From contig NZ_CP096184.1 in assembly GCF_020447105.2 (NCBI RefSeq), positions 1,364,001-1,428,000 of the forward strand: a stretch of DNA of 64,000 bases, written 5' to 3'. The position numbers and the translations under genes were made by a program. The DNA is from Demequina sp. TMPB413. Lineage in GTDB: Bacteria; Actinomycetota; Actinomycetes; Actinomycetales; Demequinaceae. The notes under the pieces are model-generated. The model made no database searches. It was not told where the DNA came from and was given only the letters and a program-made list of their open reading frames with translations. The number at the start of each line of letters is the position of its first letter. Positions within the stretch are counted from its first letter, which is position 1. Shown here piece by piece: positions 63,302 to 64,000 of the stretch.

Positions 63302-63877
63302 ATGCCTCTACCGCACTCGAGTTTACGCCGGGCGGCCGTCTCCTTCTCCTTGACTCTCGCCGTGCTAGGGGCCGCGCCCGCGTCGGCCACCGCCACTGGG
63401 CCCGCGACCGCGCCCGTCACTGGTTCCCCTGAAGCGACGAGCGAGCGCACCACCGCACCGCTGCTCAATCCACCGGTCGAGCCGTTCACCGTGACCCACC
63501 TTGCCTCTTTGCCTCAGCACGATTGGCTGCCGGGGCATCGCGGCATCGACCTCGTCGCGTCGGTGGGCGAACCGGTCGGTGCGCCTGGCGCCGGGGAGGT
63601 GTCCTTCGTTGGAATCGTGGTCGACAGACCCATCGTGTCCGTTCGGCACCAAGGAGGGTTCGTCTCGTCTTTCGAGCCGGTGGATCCGACTGTCGCTGTC
63701 GGAGACGCCGTCGAGACGGGCACCCCTATCGGCACCGTCGCGGCCGCGCCAGGTCATTGTGCGCCAGACACGTGCGTGCACTGGGGCCTGCGGCGCGACG
63801 GTCGCTACGTCGATCCGCTCGACTACGTGCGCGGTTTCGGACGGATCCAACTGCTCCCGCTCGCTGGCGCGGGCTAG
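63302..63877 (+). CDS. Secreted M23-type (LytM-like) peptidoglycan-binding/peptidase protein
   Basis: A 191-residue exported protein. The signal peptide (SLRRAAVSFSLTLAVLGAAPASATA, cleavage after about 30) is followed by a Thr/Ala/Pro-rich linker and an M23 domain: HRGIDLVASVGEPVGAPGAGEVSFVG carries the H-x3-D zinc ligands. The usual H-x-H motif appears as CVHWGLRRDG, with Cys in place of the first His, a variant common in actinobacterial proteins at this locus. Catalytic activity is therefore uncertain. The ATG at 63302 is chosen to start the signal peptide. It lies between rpsB (divergent) and whiG (convergent), a conserved position. Confidence 0.85.
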   Translation: MPLPHSSLRRAAVSFSLTLAVLGAAPASATATGPATAPVTGSPEATSERTTAPLLNPPVEPFTVTHLASLPQHDWLPGHRGIDLVASVGEPVGAPGAGEVSFVGIVVDRPIVSVRHQGGFVSSFEPVDPTVAVGDAVETGTPIGTVAAAPGHCAPDTCVHWGLRRDGRYVDPLDYVRGFGRIQLLPLAGAG

Positions 63878-63929
63878 AGGTACTTCTCAGGCAAGGCGGC
63901 GCGGGCTAGAGGTCGCTCTAGGCAAAGGC
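63866..63929. repeat. 32-bp tandem duplication at convergent gene ends
   Basis: GGCGCGGGCTAGAGGT begins at 63866 and again at 63898, a 32-bp period with several differences later in the unit. The first copy holds the stop of the M23 gene and the second the stop of the sigma-factor gene on the other strand. Confidence 0.75.
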
Positions 63930-64000
63930 GCCCGTCTGCTCGAGGCTTTCGCGCAGTTTCTTGACGGCAGCCGAGTGGATCTGGGAGACCCGAGACTCCG
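63918..64000 (-). CDS. whiG: WhiG/FliA-type RNA polymerase sigma factor (partial, 3' end only)
   Basis: The last 27 codons of a minus-strand gene are visible. They read ESRVSQIHSAAVKKLRESL, then EQTGAFA and a TAG stop. ESRVSQIHSxAVxxLR is the recognition helix of sigma region 4 in the sigma-28 family (FliA/WhiG), which directs motility or sporulation genes. The location next to the M23 gene and rpsB is where actinobacterial whiG lies. Too little is visible to separate WhiG from FliA function. Confidence 0.85.
   Translation of the reverse strand, partial: ESRVSQIHSAAVKKLRESLEQTGAFA

Noticed and set aside
1-64000. tRNA genes
   Set aside because: No cloverleaf-compatible stretch with a GGTTCGA-type T-loop and acceptor pairing was seen in any intergenic region.

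Overview
The window is high-GC actinobacterial chromosome, most likely order Micrococcales (a Demequina- or Cellulomonas-like organism; the genus is a low-confidence guess). The evidence is the gene order recA-recX-rny-miaB, ftsK-pgsA-cinA-clgR, rpsB-tsf-pyrH-frr-cdsA-rlmN-dxr-rseP-ispG and rimP-nusA-ylxR-infB-rbfA-truB, a LexA box of the CGAAC-N4-GTTCG type upstream of recA, frequent GTG starts, and many genes that begin 6-8 nt after a TAnnnT-like -10 hexamer (leaderless). No tRNA, rRNA, CRISPR array, prophage or intact insertion sequence was seen. Most core genes lie on the minus strand, with plus-strand genes set between them as islands.

Layout. 1-6.4 kb (minus): miaB (cut by the window edge), rny, recX, recA, a DUF3046 gene, a ClgR-type regulator, cinA and pgsA. 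6.4-11.4 kb: a PAS-GGDEF-EAL c-di-GMP enzyme overlapping the 3' end of ftsK. 11.4-17.8 kb: an accessory sugar locus with a LacI regulator, a lipoprotein binding protein, two permeases and a GH127 beta-L-arabinofuranosidase-type enzyme. The operon promoter carries a LacI-type palindrome between its -35 and -10 boxes. 17.8-21.4 kb: a PASTA membrane protein, RNase J, dapA and a cupin. 21.7-26.7 kb: thyA-dfrA, an acetyltransferase, azlC-azlD, a ZIP-like transporter, a second acetyltransferase and a TPR-like membrane protein. 26.7-32.4 kb (minus): dapB, an M16 peptidase, pnp, an 860-bp gene-free repeat region and rpsO. 32.6-36 kb: a gluABCD-type amino-acid ABC transporter. 36-43.8 kb: ribF, truB, rbfA, infB, ylxR, nusA and rimP, plus one unknown membrane gene. 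43.9-48.2 kb (plus): a DUF4439 lipoprotein, a DUF222-HNH nuclease and a PadR-HAAS pair. 48.2-64 kb: proS, a hydrolase, a VanY-type peptidase, the MEP-pathway/phospholipid/translation cluster (ispG to rpsB), an M23-type secreted protein and the 3' end of a whiG/fliA-type sigma factor.

Working together. The core blocks cover translation (infB, nusA, rpsB, tsf, frr, proS, rpsO), RNA decay (RNase Y, RNase J, PNPase), lysine/diaminopimelate synthesis (dapA, dapB), thymidylate/folate (thyA, dfrA), isoprenoids (dxr, ispG), phospholipids (cdsA, pgsA) and recombination (recA, recX).

The least explained signal is a family of four intergenic elements of 87-96 bp at 20913-20999, 21582-21676, 31797-31892 and 31937-32023. 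Each has outer inverted arms of 14-15 bp, then exactly 10 unpaired nt, then 8-bp inner arms (CGACACGC / GCGTGTCG), around a loop of 21 or 31-32 bp. They sit beside a 41-bp tandem array whose core reappears in front of the DUF222-HNH gene. I do not recognise this family.
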